Assembly: GCF_029407905.1 (NCBI RefSeq)
Contig: NC_073645.1
Coordinates: 46,005,501 to 46,069,500, forward strand
DNA from: Bubalus kerabau
Taxonomy: Eukaryota; Chordata; Mammalia; Artiodactyla; Bovidae
Reading direction: 5' to 3'
DNA: 64,000 nt
Part shown: positions 1-11,863 of the stretch, one piece after another
Numbering within the stretch: the stretch's first letter is position 1
Layout of the letters: every line of letters starts with the position of its first letter
Program-made: the position numbers and the translations under genes
The notes under the pieces: generated by a model
Seen by the model: the letters and a program-made list of their open reading frames with translations, nothing else
Told to the model about the DNA's origin: nothing
The model's database searches: none

Positions 1-178
1 CCCAGAGGATGATGTCTCGTGACTGACGGTGTGCAGAGGCCAAATCAGCCTCTGACTCCTTTGACCCCGATCCTGCTTCACACAGCTGCATGGCATGGGA
101 ACAGGCACATTGCCCCCGTGGAAGGCAAAGCATGGTGGCTGGGACTAAAGATGAAGTCCACGCCCTAGAAGTATGTGA

Positions 179-202
179 ACACACACACACACACACACAC
201 AC
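179..202. repeat. (AC)n microsatellite
   Basis: About twelve uninterrupted AC dinucleotides, followed by a short imperfect extension (gtgcacgc). A plain dinucleotide microsatellite, likely length-polymorphic. Confidence 0.95.
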
Positions 203-240
203 GTGCACGCAGACCCATCAGGTTACTATGTGCCCTTGGT

Positions 241-457
241 ATGCTAAGTTGTTTCAGTTGTGTCCGACTCTGTGTGACCCCATGGACTATACCCCGCCAG
301 GCTCTTCTGTCTATGGGATTCTCCAGGCAAGAATACTGGAGTGGGTTGCCATTTCCTTCTTCAGGGGAGCGTCCCAACCCAGGGATCGAACCCGCATGTC
401 TTACATTTCCTGCATTGGCAGGCAGGGTTCCTTACCACCAGCGCCACCTGCGAAGCT
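241..457 (-). mobile_element. Bov-tA SINE
   Basis: Read on the minus strand this has the full Bov-tA layout: a tRNA-Glu-like head with the B-box-like GGTTCGATCCCTGGGT motif (seen here inverted as 'cccagggatcgaaccc'), then a Bov-A body with 'gcaagaatactggagtggg', ending in a GTCGGACAC-like tail ('gtgtccgactctg' on the + strand). It is moderately diverged. It is non-autonomous and thought to be mobilised by BovB, whose 3' end it resembles. Confidence 0.93.
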
Positions 458-464
458 CTGTGTG

Positions 465-535
465 CCGTTGGGCAGACCGCTTTACATTTCTGTGCCTCAG
501 TTTGCTCGTCTATCAAAGGGAGACAGTGGTGCTAC
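465..535 (+). mobile_element. MIR SINE fragment
   Basis: It contains the MIR core signature 'tgcctcagtttgctcgtc' followed by a TCTGTAAAATGGG-like stretch ('tatcaaagggaga'). Short and diverged. Confidence 0.5.
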
Positions 536-1500
536 GCACCCACCAGAAAATGGTGAGGATCAAGATGACTCGTGCTCAATGCCTCCACAGGGCCGCCAAC
601 TCCAAGTGCTCTGCAAACAGCAACCAGATCCCCACCACCTCCCCCATGTCCTTCTCTCCCTCCCACTTCTGCAGACAGGATCTCAGTTGAGCAGGATGGA
701 CTCTCGCCTAGGGTACGAAGACCCAGCCAGGCCTGGATGCAAGACAGGAATAAGGAAAGTCGCGAAGGCTGCATGTCAGCAACATCTGAACAAAACTGAT
801 TGAAACAGGCCCTCTCCTTCGCTGACACGGCAACAGTGAGGCTGGGCCCACCAGGGCACGTGGAGCCAAGAACTAGATTTTGGATGGAAGGAGAGACCCA
901 GAGAAGAAACTAATTTTAAACGTGGTAGTTTAAGCCAATATTTTATAACTATAAATGGAATATAACCTTTAAAAAAAAAAAGTAAATGGCAACCAAAATA
1001 CATGTAGTTGTACCAGTTAAAATAATCGCAAAACAAAATTCCTTAGTATTCAATAAATACATAATTTTAAATGGTAGTCTCAAACTCTCCTTCTAACATC
1101 CTTGACACTTTTAGAAAAGAGACCCAGTTTCTAATAACCTCACTCAAATCTGAAATCTAGATTCCCAACCTCTGTAAGATAAATAGGTCAAGTAAGTATT
1201 TATTTATAGACATATCACCCCAGACGCTGAACACAGATCAGCCTATCGAAAAGGAAAAGAATTCTCTTCTCCATTAAGTAAAGACATTCTGAAAGTGTTT
1301 CGTGGGGTATGATTTCCTTTGAAAAAAATCTTTCCAAGTTTTGATTCTTGACGCTGGAGAGGTAGACCTTCAATAACCATCAAAACAAAGACATGTTCTC
1401 CACGAACGGCTTGGTAAGATGCTATTTCAGTGAATCCTCCACTCCCACCCTGCTGATGGAGAGGACTAGTCTCCTTTTGCAACGAGTTAAAGCAGAGAGG
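536..1500. other. Unique non-coding sequence
   Basis: No recognisable gene or young repeat. From about 900 the sequence is AT-rich, with an A-run at 971-981. Short open frames here show no motif or codon pattern I can support. Confidence 0.6.
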
Positions 1501-1703
1501 GGAGTTTCTCTGGTGGCTCAGTGGTAAAGGACCTGCCTGCCAATGCAGGAGACATGGGTTCGATCCCTGATTCAGGAAGATCCCTGGAGAAGGAAATGGC
1601 AACCCACTCCAGTATTCTTGCCTGGAGAATCCCATGGACAGAGGAGCCTGGGGAGCTACAGTCCATGGGGTTGCAAAGAGTTGGGCACAACTCAGGGACT
1701 GAA
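1501..1703 (+). mobile_element. Bov-tA SINE
   Basis: Near full length. The head reads 'tctggtggctcagtggtaaa', followed by the tRNA-like B-box 'gggttcgatccctgattc', the Bov-A body ('ccagtattcttgcctggaga') and the tail 'gagttgggcacaactcaggg'. Any open frame here is repeat-derived. Confidence 0.95.
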
Positions 1704-2239
1704 TATGTACACAAAGCAGAGGGGATAGGAGAGGAAGTGATACAGGGTATAAAAGCAGACAGTTGTGCAGCAAGAGCCGCCCTGGGAACTCAGTTCTACG
1801 TAAACATGTAACATCTTGGAATTAACCATGGAAGAGTGGAATTTTTCCATAAAGATCTGGAAAGTGTTCAGGCATCATGATGAAGGTTGGCACTTGTTTG
1901 CAGACAGTAGACTTCTTCCTGAGCTTAAAAAAATCTCAAACTTTTAAAAAGTTGATCAAAAAAAATCCTTGTAGCTGACTTTCTATCAAGAACTTCTCTG
2001 GGTCGGTTAAGAAAAATATCAGGTCAAAGCACATAGATATTGAGACCTTGAGTCAGCTCAAAGTCAGTAACAACTTCTCTTGACACAATCCAAGGGCCTA
2101 TGCGATGATTTGTCCACCCATGCAAGGCCCAGCAGAGGCCTTGGAGCACCAAACGAGCACTGGACTTGGTGTCCCCGGGGACACATGGTGAGCTAACCAG
2201 GAGCATGCCTGATTCGATGGCTCTTATACCACAAGGCCC
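1704..2239. other. Unique non-coding sequence
   Basis: I see no gene, RNA or clear repeat. The sequence is of mixed composition, with A/T-rich runs around 1925-1965. Confidence 0.6.
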
Positions 2240-2345
2240 TGAAACAACCCCCTGACTAGGTGACCTTGGGCAGGCCCCCTAACCTCCGAGCCATGGTCAG
2301 CAGCCACGCTGTGAATGGGGACAGTCTCCAGTCAAGGAAAGGGCA
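2240..2345 (+). mobile_element. MIR SINE fragment
   Basis: The phrase 'tgaccttgggcaggccccct' is the MIR core-proximal signature (TGACCTTGGGCAAGT...), followed by a diverged CTCC/AATGGGG part. Confidence 0.5.
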
Positions 2346-3311
2346 GGACTCTGCCCCAGGCGAGTGCCGCCTCTGTTTCTGTCTCCATCTGACTCCCCCA
2401 GCCTCCCTGGATGGCTACCATCTCCTTCTACATTGACCCATGGACTCCTGCTCCCCCTTCCAATATCAGCCAAGCTCCCTCAACCCAGTCCCCAGACCAA
2501 GTCAGCCCCTATATGCTTGTTGGGCTGGCATTTTCCTTGACCAGTGGACTATAAGCTCCAAGGCAAAAGAGTCTCTTCTGCTCACTTTTAAAATATTTCC
2601 TAAAGAAGGAAATTGGAAAGGCAGGCAGGAAGCAGGCAACATATACAGAAATAGAGTACAGTCACAAACAGAGAATTCCAAAAGATGGGAAGGGGAGAGA
2701 GCTGATGTTTAAAACAGGATTTTAAATTTTGCAGGTTTTTGGAATCTGCTTCTCTAGGATTAGACCCTATGGCACTGAAAAGCCATTTCTTGGTATCTCT
2801 CTGGCCTGCAGCTGATGCTGGTTTCAAGAGCGAGACTGCCCAGTGGGCTGGCCCCAGGCTTGGGCACCCAGAGGGCTGCCCCACCCATCCTCAGTTCTGC
2901 TGGAGCAGAAACAAGGGTCTCCAGGGGCCGAGGCTGTATCTTACTCCCCTAACCTCCAGTGTACCTCCCCGCTGCTCCAAATTAGCTTTCGTCCTCAAGA
3001 AAACACCAAATGATATGTCTTAGCAAATTACATGATTCTTAGCTGTGGCCGGAAGTTTTGTTTTTTCCATTTTGTTTTGCTTTTCACTCATTTTCAGTTC
3101 TTACAACCCCTTCAGGCAAATTTTTCTGAATGCACTCAGCCTACCCAGTTTCTCAGCACAAGCCACAAAACCCCAGGACTGAGTTCAGGACAAAAGAGGG
3201 AAAAAAGAAAATTCTTCCTCCTGTTGGATCCTTTTCATTCCTTTCCTGTAAAGGAAATCTGGAAATGTTTCAAAAACATCAAGTATTCAGAGTCAACTGA
3301 AAATCCAAATT

Positions 3312-3366
3312 AGCTTTCTCCTTTCTGTCTTTCTCTTTTTCTTTCTTTCTTTCTTCTTTTTTTTGA
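3312..3366. repeat. Pyrimidine (TTTC)n tract
   Basis: Over fifty nearly pure T/C bases built from TTTC units ('ctttctttctttcttctttt'). Simple-sequence repeat. Confidence 0.9.
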
Positions 3367-6300
3367 AGGGGGGAGTGTGTTCTCCTCAGACACTTTCCCT
3401 TCTCCTATGCTTAAAAAAGACAAAATACCAATTATTATGTAAATAAATGAGCTCCTTCATTCAATCAGTTTGAAGGATTTACTGGTTTTTATGGGCGGGA
3501 GAAACCAGATTTTTAGGTTAAAGTAATTCTTCATGGCATTCCAGAGTGCCAGGGCTGGATGGGTTTAAGTGCCAACCAGTCTGTGCCAACAGGTTGGGAC
3601 CAGGGGGAGCCTGGAGCCTCTTTAATGACCCCTCCGCAGGCCTGTCACTACTTCTCCCTTTCTCCAGCCGCACCCACACCTCCTCCTCTAAAATTGGCCA
3701 CAAGAAAAGCTGACGTTGTCACAAAGCAATATGGGTTGACTTTTTTTTTTTCTGACTGTTCATACCCTGGGATTATTTTTCACTTTCAGATGACAAAACA
3801 CAGTTTACAACATTGCTGGACCATCTTTGGTTAGTTAACTCAGTGTTTCTGAGGTTTTCACACCCTTTTCTGCAGTTGTAAAAACCCTGAGCAGAAACGA
3901 ATGATCGTGAACAAACCCCAAAGAAGCTTCTCCCTATGAATGGCCAATAGCATTCACTTTACAACGGAAAAAAGAGATGGAGGCGTTTCAGCTTGGGGAG
4001 GAGGGAGACCCCTACCTGGACTGCCAGTCACCTCGCTCCCAGAGGGGTGGGGTCCAGTGCCGAGGCCCCCTCCTGGTCCCCTCACAGCTTGCTGAGAACA
4101 GGCAGAGCCTTCGGGTAGGATTGTGTGAGCACCTCCCAGAGCTTTGACCTCTTCCTCTTGCCCCGGTCACCCCCAATCCCACTGAGATCTGACCCAAAAG
4201 GGGCTTTGCAGCAGGAGCAGAGGAGCCGTTTGCATGCCCCAGATTCACTAGCTGGGCTTCTCCAAGTATCACCGGGCATGCAGACCCCGACCCCTAGTGA
4301 TGTGAGGACACTACGATAATGTGCCAGGACTCGCAAGCAGCATATTTGAAGTCTCTTTAAAATTCTCTTTGAGATCTCAAAGAAGAAATTAGGGGAAAAA
4401 ATGTTCAAAGGTAGCAGGAAGCTCTTAGGCATTTATCTTCCTTGGATATTTTCTGGTCGGTAATTTGCATTCACATCATTCAGGGAAACCACGGGCACTT
4501 TCACGCTGGTCCTGACCCATCTGTTCAATCATCAGTGCTGGGCCTTGAGGAGGGATGAAGGAAAAGGCAGACTTCCATCCCGCCCTCCTGAGACACGTCC
4601 GTGATCCAGTTAGGGACAGAAGTCACCAGAACAGAGCCTCAGAACCAACCCCAGGCACCCGAGAGATCGTCTTTTCAGAGTCTTCATTTCCCAGGAAAGG
4701 AAAAGTCAGGGAATCTACCCCCAAATCAAGGTTGATTTTCAAGTCTGACAAACAGGGCATCTGGAGGAGGTTATATGTTGGCAATGAAGCTGATAACTAG
4801 AAGCCAAAGCCATCAGCTACTTTGGGCAAACAAAGTTAGAAATAGAAACTAATACTGCTTCAGGTAGAGCTGGGTTTTCAAATTTCATTAAAGGTTGGGT
4901 GTAAACATGTAAAATGAAAATGATGTACTGAGGCAATTATCCAGATACTTAATGTCCAAACTCCCAGAACCTTTGCCTCAATTACTGAAATAACTGAGGC
5001 AAAAAATGAGCATATGGCTCATTCCAGGAATAGCTGCCTCCAGTTTTCACCCCCCTCTGGTGGCGGGGAGCGGGGGTCAGAGGCAGAGCCAACAGTGGTG
5101 GAGACTAGTCACCACTTATGAGCAGTTCCTGGGGAGCAGGGTGGTGGCTACGAGCACAGAGGGCAACCAGTTGATGAGGGTCCTTGTCCTGGCCCCACAG
5201 CCTGACCCCAAGCCCACTCCAGTTCCCCAGGTGAAAAGAGAGGGTGATGATCATGACGTCTAGTCGAACAGAATTGCACAAAGGACTGAGATGACCCATC
5301 GAATGCTCTGAGCAAGAAGCCTGGTATCCCCAGGTGCTTGACTGGTTAGTCACTACCTTTATTATATTTATCATCATCATTACTATTATTCCTATTACCA
5401 CTTGCTCTTAGGACTTGTGTTTAGTAAACATGTCGGTATGTCTCTGGTCTGGTCTGTGTCATGGCATTCCATGTTTCATTCTGGCCTCTTCTGGAAAGCC
5501 AGCTCTCTGAAATGCATCAGAAACGAATTACTTCGCTGTCTGTTGCAACAACTGATCCTTCATATTCTAGTACAGAAAGAGAAGATCAAAGCACCTACAT
5601 TTATTTTAATGTCTTCTAAGCTGGTTGAAAAAGAATCACTGTGCTCTTATTAAAAATTCTGCTTTCATATCTCCTGTCTTGATAGCCCTACTCTTAAAAA
5701 AAAAAATCAGAGAGGCAGAGGAAATAATTATTCTTTTAAAGAGACCTTATCTTGCAAATAACTGCAGAGCATTCCATTGTAATAAGAAACATAAATTCGA
5801 ACAATAAAAAAAGGATCATTTTTTTTATTTTCAGCCTTAGATCTGATGGTATTTGGGGCCCCAAGCCCACAAAGATGGCAGAGCAAGGAGAAATGCAAGC
5901 TGGGAAGAAAGTGTCTGCACAGGTCTGAACACGCCCCTCTCTGGGCTAAGCCACCAGCAGACATGAGTGGGAAACGACCAGTCAGGGTGGGGACTCTGCC
6001 TCTCAGAGCCGAAACGTCCCATGTCACTACACAGACATTCAGCTGTGTATCGCACCCCGCAGGCCCCCGCCTCGGAGGCAGTGATCTGAAATTTGGGCTC
6101 CACCAGGCAAAGGTGCACACTCCCAAACCAACATCTCGCTTGCTTCCCCGCATCCCGTAAGACTCCCGAACACAGGGAGAATCGGGTTCATCTGAATTCC
6201 GCAAGTTTAGCTCTAGCACCAGTCAAGGCCACACAGACCATACAGACAGCCAGGAGATGCAAGAGTCTTGTGAAGTTCAGGTTCACCCTTGCAGTTTTCA

Positions 6301-7103
6301 GACACCATCTGTGGGTGTGAAGGGTGTGACCCTGCAGGAGTCAGGAGGGCTGGTCCCGCGGGGTTGGGCGGGGGAGCCCAGCGGTTCTGGGGGCCTGAAG
6401 GGTGCCTCCACCACACCCAGTGACAGAAGGGGAAACCCTGACAAGCAGAGCGCAGGGCTGAGGCCTGAGTTCAGAGGGCGGGGGAGCCAGGTGTTTCCCC
6501 AGAGACCAGCAAGACCGCAGGACTCCTGAGTGTATGGTTTCAGATTGTAGAAATCTGAGTGACCGACTTTGTACAGGCAAGGCAGAGAAGACCACCAATT
6601 ACACCAGTGTCCCCTCAGGAGCTCCTGCCAAGAGATACCTGAGCACAGAGCCCAGCTTAGCCCCTCCTGAGCCCACCAGCTCATCCTTGCCTAACCAGGG
6701 ACCTCCGAGGGGGGGTCTGTTTCTTACCTCCTTCATTCCTCTCCCTACCTGGCCTCCCAACAAAAGGCACTGTGAAATCACTGTTTCCCAAAATGGATGT
6801 AAGACTCCGTAGGGCACAAGATAAAACAGCTTTCACCCCAGCCCCAGATCTACAGAATCCACTGCAGGCAGGGCAAGGCAGGTAGGCACTCTCTCCTACT
6901 TACTTTCAAGCCTCAAGCCAATGGCCACGGATATTCCTTCCTTCCAAGCCTCCCTTATGCAGCCACGGCTGCTGCTGGGAATTAGGAATTTGATGGAATG
7001 AGGGCAGCACTCACACCTTGGCACTCAGCCTGGGCTGGCCCCATAGGACTCTGCATTCAAGGACATCTAGAATCCTTTCTCCTTGTTTCCTGTCCATATC
7101 ATG

Positions 7104-7160
7104 GACAACAACATGTCCATGGTGTCAACACAGGACAACAACATGACCATGGTGTCAACA
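7104..7160. repeat. 30-bp tandem duplication
   Basis: Two adjacent copies of a 30-bp unit beginning 'gacaacaacatg' (7104-7133 and 7134-7160). They differ at one base in their overlap (tccatgg versus accatgg). The high identity implies a recent local duplication. Confidence 0.9.
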
Positions 7161-7749
7161 TGGCCTAGGAAATGCCAGCTGCCTCTTCTCACTGCTTTAG
7201 ACCCCCCAGTCACCCTGAACATCAGCCTTGGGGGAAGAAAACGTTCCTTCTCTGCCTTGAACACAGTGGGGGAAAGTCTGGCTGGTCAGGCTACACAAAA
7301 GGAGAGAGTGGGCAGAACCGGTTGGTTCTGGGACTGAACCCATTTGCAAATAAAATCTAAGTGGTGGCAGCTCTCCCTTCTTGTCCCTGCTCCAGGAGGA
7401 AGGCACCCCAGGCCAGCCACTTCCATCTCAAGGATCAGCCTAGAGGCTCTACTACAGTGAAGACGCCCCGAAGGGCAGTGACTAAATGCTGGGCTCTTCC
7501 CCATTCCCAGGTTCAGGCACAAAGACTGGCTCCCAGCGAAACGTGACCATGGGGTGCAGAATCCCAGAAGGTTGGGACAACTCTCTGGGGCATCACAGGG
7601 ACTCTCTCTACGCAGATCCCAGTTTATTCATTCAACGCAAACCTGCGGGACAGTCAGCAGTTATCCCCCAGGGTCCTTTGTGGGGAGAGGACCAAAGGGG
7701 CGTCAGTCTCACAGTACATTTGTTCCAGGCTCTTATTTCATCTTTCAGG

Positions 7750-8230
7750 AGACTCATATGCTGCTGGTGGGAACCGTACTCAGGACAAAAGCTTGGAAGA
7801 CTAGCCACACGTACGGATACTGAGCACATTATTTCCCAAAGACCAGCGATTCTACTCACAAGTCCATGCCCAGCAGAAACACATCCTCATGCTGCTCAAG
7901 GCCATGTACTAGAATTAGGATGCTCAGAGCCCCAGCTGTAAGGCCAAACTAACACTGCAACACCAGGGAAGACTCTCACAAATGCAGTACTGAGCGTAAG
8001 AAAGTAGACACAAAAGAGAACATTCCACATAGTTCCATTTATATTGAGTATAAAGAACAGGCAGAGGCGGTGGAGATGAGGATGGTGATCTTGCCTGACT
8101 GGGGGCTGGTGCGGCATGGTCAGTGAGTAGAATGGAACTGGGCGATTCTGGGGTATGGTTTCCACACTTGACCGAGATGCTGGTTACACAGGTGAGTTCT
8201 GTTTATGCAAGTCCATCAAGCTGTGAGCCT
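7750..8230 (+). mobile_element. Old L1 LINE 3' fragment
   Basis: The order of phrases follows a mammalian L1 3' UTR: 'tgctgctggtgggaaccgta', a CCAGCGATTCTACTC phrase, 'ccatttatattgagta', and a GATTCTGGGGTATGG..., CACTTGACCG phrase. The copy is diverged and has no open frame. Confidence 0.75.
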
Positions 8231-8689
8231 TTGCAGATGCTCACCAGCTAGGTCTGCTATCCTCCACGGGAGGGAAAAGTTCATAAAAAGAAGAAAGAAT
8301 GGGTGGTGGTAGGTTTCTGTCCCCTAAGAAACTAAGAGAGAAGCAGAGGGCACACAGGAATTTGACTCGGGCATGAATGCACCCATACAATTCAGCTCTC
8401 TTGCTTTGACCCTGAAGGACAATGTTCTCAGAGAGATGCCCACTTCCTTTCAGAGGCACCAAACCAAAGTCACCTCTGCTCATAACCACTCAGGGCTGGT
8501 TTTACAACCCATGTCTCGGTCTGGAGGCTAATGACCTCCAGTTCCCAGATTCTAAGGGTTTCCAAGGTCTTAAAGGGTTCTTCTCGGGGAAGCAAGGAGG
8601 CTGCATGCCCCAGTCCTCTTGGACCGTGTCATGGGGCCATTTCAGCCTGACAGCCACCTGCAGGCCAGGCAGCCATGAGGTCTAAGTGT

Positions 8690-8884
8690 CTGTTAGTTGC
8701 TCAGTCGTGTCTGACTCTTTGCGACCCCACGGACTGTAGTTCACCAGGCTCCACTGTCCATGGAATTCTTCAGGCAAGAACACTGGAGTGGGTGGCCATT
8801 CTCTTCTCCAAGAGGATCTTTCTGACCCAGGGATCAAACCCAGGTCTCCCGCATTGCAGGTGGAGAGAGCCACCAGGGAAGCCC
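8690..8884 (-). mobile_element. Bov-tA SINE
   Basis: Complete on the minus strand: the head is the complement of 'ccaccagggaagccc' at the right end, and the tail is at the left ('gctcagtcgtgtctgactct'). The internal 'gcaagaacactggagtgggt' and 'acccagggatcaaaccca' are typical. Confidence 0.95.
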
Positions 8885-9239
8885 TTGAGTTTTAAAGTGA
8901 GAAGGGAACACGCTCTTTGATCCTGGAGAGAGTTGGTCACTATGGAATCCCATCTGGTGCCCAGGGGACAAGAAGACCACCACATTCTGAACCTTAAAGA
9001 GAGAGACCCCAGGTCCTGGTATGTCACTCAAGGTCACCATGACCACCCCTGTCACTGTCCCAACATCACAGACTCTGCCCATCCAGGAGGCCTGCTAGGC
9101 CATCCCTCCCTCCTCTCTGGGCTCAGAGCTTCCTGTGCCTTACTCTTCTCCCAGCTTCCTCCATCACTCCCTGGAACTCTATGACACCTCCATGGACCCT
9201 TGGCCATGCTTGCTCAACATACCGACGGGTGCATGCACA
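8885..9239. other. Unique non-coding sequence
   Basis: C-rich unique DNA without a recognisable gene. It may include the 5' continuation of the neighbouring L2, but I cannot define it. Confidence 0.5.
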
Positions 9240-9400
9240 CAACACCCCTGCCCTTCATCTCCCTTTGGGCACTCATCACTGTTGAAATAAGTCACTTGAC
9301 TCAGTGTTTGTATCTCGTCCACCCACTAGAAACCGAGCTCCATGCAGGCAGAAACCAGGCATGTCTTAGCCACCACCAGCTCCCCGGTAGCCAGTTGTCT
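9240..9400 (+). mobile_element. L2 LINE 3' fragment
   Basis: It has the L2 3'-end progression: a GCACTCATCACTG phrase, 'cactagaaaccgagctccat', then GCAGGCAGAAACCAGGC (consensus ...CTCCATGAGGGCAGGGA...). Ancient and diverged. Confidence 0.55.
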
Positions 9401-9539
9401 ATTTCCTTGTCTGTGTCCATCTGTGGGTTAAGGCTCAGAATGGGGACACCGAGGCATTTCCAACACCTGGCAGTCCGTCAGTGTCATTTCCTCCTCTCCC
9501 TGACATCTTCTGTAGAAAGAGAGGTGTGCAGCCATGGGG

Positions 9540-9700
9540 CAAGTCCTAGAACCAAATCTCAGCCCAGCCACAGCCAGCTGGTTGACCCTGGGCAAGTTGC
9601 CCAAACCTGTCTGAACTTTATCAGCTTCTCTATAAACAAGGATCGGTCATCTACCTCTCAGGGCTGGAGAGGAGACTGACTTATGTTAAGCACTGACCAC
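9540..9700 (+). mobile_element. MIR SINE
   Basis: The central part reads 'gaccctgggcaagttgccca', followed by CTGAACTTTATCAGCTTCTCTATAAACAAGG (a diverged form of the CTCAGTTTCC...TGTAAAATGG core), then 'gttaagcactgacc', matching the MIR 3' part. Confidence 0.65.
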
Positions 9701-11578
9701 AATCTTTACAGTTTCCTTCCATTTGAGGTCATCATCCAAGAAAGCCAATTCACAGCCCAAAACAGGTATCTGGACCCCGATTCATTCATTCGTCAGCAGG
9801 ACCCACGCAGTGTGGCTGGGTGAGGCATGGACACAGTAGGTGGACCCCACAGACGAGATCCTGGCCACTTCAGTGTTTGTGAGGTTTTGCAGAGGTAAGA
9901 GGTATTTGTGAGGTTTTGCACGTTCATCTTTTCGTGTTTCTTTCTCTCTCTCTCTTTTGGTTTATGCATCAAGATTTTTTTCCCCAATAGTTTTAAACCC
10001 AACATTATCATTTAAGGTATCTAAATCTCCCACACCAGCTAAAAAAATATTGTGGGCTTTTCTTCCTGTTATTTTTCTTTTCAAAGTAAAAACAATGACT
10101 GCGGATGTCTTCACAAGGAAAATAAGTAAAACCAGCTTTTGTTTGCAGACCAAGGTGCAATAACGTGTCATTTCCTGAGTGAGTTAAGTCCTGGCTGAGC
10201 ACAACCTTGAATGGGAGGATGTGATTCTGGACACCCAGGTACCGCAGACTGTCTCGGGCTCAGCAAGAGTAGATGTGGTCTCCAGAACCACTCCGATTGC
10301 CGAGCAGCTCTTTCTCCCCAGCCAGGACGGGCAGTAAAGACGGCTTCTTTCTTGGAGCATCGCAGCCCCATTCAGACCCAGCGGCTTGTGACAATGAAAG
10401 GCGAGCACGGCGTCCTGGCTCCCTTTGAGCTCACACCCCTGGTGACCTCTGTACAAACTGAGAACAAAAGAGGGGGGATCCGCAGTAGCTCCCCCGCTCC
10501 GCCCCGAGACACAGCTCTGAAGAGCTGTCCTTAGGGATTCTGAGTGCAGCAACCCCCAGTCTCCTCCCGCAATATAAAATAACTTTAATCCTCATTCAAG
10601 ATCTCCGGTTCCAATGTAAACCCAGCAAGTCCCAGCTCTCCTCCGCTGGAACCTCCCCTCCCTTTGGCAGCCAGCCCAGGGATGCTACCTTCCACTTCTC
10701 CACTGGCTTCTAAGAGGAAACAGGCACCCACTGAGCCCGTACAAGCCCCAGCTCAACATGCTGGAGAGAACAAAGACTTCACACAAAGAAGAAGTGGGCT
10801 TTTCCAAGCCCTGCAGCCACTGGCTCCTGAGCAGAGATGCTTCGGCAGCCGGGGTCTGCTTCCTCACCCAGATGCCCCGTCCACCCCCTCCCATCTCCAC
10901 GGCTTCACTCCAGGGCTGGGAAATGATGAGGCTGACCTATGGAGGCCTTGGAATCCTGGACTCTCTCCAGGGGTCTTCCACTCATCTGGCAGGGCAGAGC
11001 CCAAGCCGGGGACAACCAGAGATGAAAGTCCAGAGGGATGGGGCTGGTTCTCTAAGGACCGAGGCCCTGGGGCTGCAAATAGAAACACACATAAACCATT
11101 GTGAGATATCCAGTAGCGCTTTGCATTCTCCTCCAAGTTGAGTTGCAGATGGTAGCAGTTTTGGTCCTCATGCCATCCATTCTGAAGAGCCCAAAGGTGG
11201 ATTTTTCCAGATTTCTGATGCACGGAATCTGAGAAAGCCACATGTAATCCCACTAGCAGATGAGGACAATCCTTCTGTGTCCTGATTCATCTCAGCAAGT
11301 CTTTCCTCAGCATGAACGAGGGTCAGGAACCCCGCCAGAGCCCACAGAGCAAACCAAGGTGATGCAGCCGCAGCCCGGCCCTCCTGGTGCTCACAAGCTA
11401 CGGTGCACACAAGCTGCTGTAGGTCAAGGTGGTCTAGGGTGGGCATGACACACCCTAGGGCATGACACACGTGGGTGGCCTCACGCCAGCTCCATGGGCC
11501 AGCTCCTGTGCAGTCACACCGGGCCTGGTGCCCAGAGGGGCACTTGGTTAATGCTCTGCTCTCCCTGGTTTGAGAAAG
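9701..11578. other. Unique non-coding sequence
   Basis: No gene recognised. It contains a 16-bp repeat (tttgtgaggttttgca) at 9876 and again at 9905, and a CT-rich run near 9940-9956. The open frames between 10.2 and 11.5 kb show no domain. Confidence 0.55.
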
Positions 11579-11767
11579 TGAAAGTCGCTCAGTTATGTCT
11601 GACTCTTTGCGACCCCATGGACTGTATAGTCCATGGAATTCTCCAGGCCAGAATACTGGAGTGGGTAGCCTTTCTTTTGTCCAGGGGATCTTCCCAACCC
11701 AGGGGTTTAACCTAGGTCTCCCGCATTGCAGGCAGATTCTTTACCAGCTGAGCCACAAAGGAAGCCC
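11579..11767 (-). mobile_element. Bov-tA SINE
   Basis: Complete on the minus strand, from 'ccacaaaggaagccc' (head, right end) to 'gctcagttatgtctgactct' (tail, left end). Confidence 0.93.
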
Positions 11768-11799
11768 ACTTTGAAGTTCTTAATAATTTTTTCATAAAG

Positions 11800-11863
11800 T
11801 GTTAGTTGCTCAGTCATGTCCGACTCTTTGTGACCCCATTGATTTATAGCCTGCTAGGCTCCT
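11800..11863 (-). mobile_element. Bov-tA SINE, left part (interrupted)
   Basis: The tail half of a minus-strand Bov-tA ('gctcagtcatgtccgactct' onward) stops at '...gctaggctcct', where a BovB begins. The rest of the same SINE resumes at 12909. The two pieces join in element order, so the BovB inserted into an existing Bov-tA. Confidence 0.85.

Larger units (their letters stand above)
2346..7719. other. Long unique stretch, no gene recognised
   Basis: More than 5 kb with no ruminant SINE or BovB. Visible items are a pyrimidine tract (3312-3366), a low-complexity ATC/ATT stretch (about 5355-5400), an A-run near 5697-5707 and a two-copy tandem duplication (7104-7160). Around 2500-2590 there is a weak resemblance to an L2 3' end that I could not confirm. 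No open frame shows a recognisable domain. Confidence 0.55.

Noticed and set aside
179..202. CRISPR-like or satellite array
   Set aside because: All short tandem arrays here are ordinary microsatellites, with no spaced direct repeats and no cas-like genes.
1550..1575. tRNA-like B-box sequences in the SINE heads considered as tRNA genes
   Set aside because: They lack a full cloverleaf and sit at the start of Bov-tA/CHR elements. They are SINE promoter relics.
1487..1811. Open frames of 60-170 codons over Bov-tA copies, repeated across the window
   Set aside because: All translate SINE sequence and recur at each Bov-tA. They are not genes.
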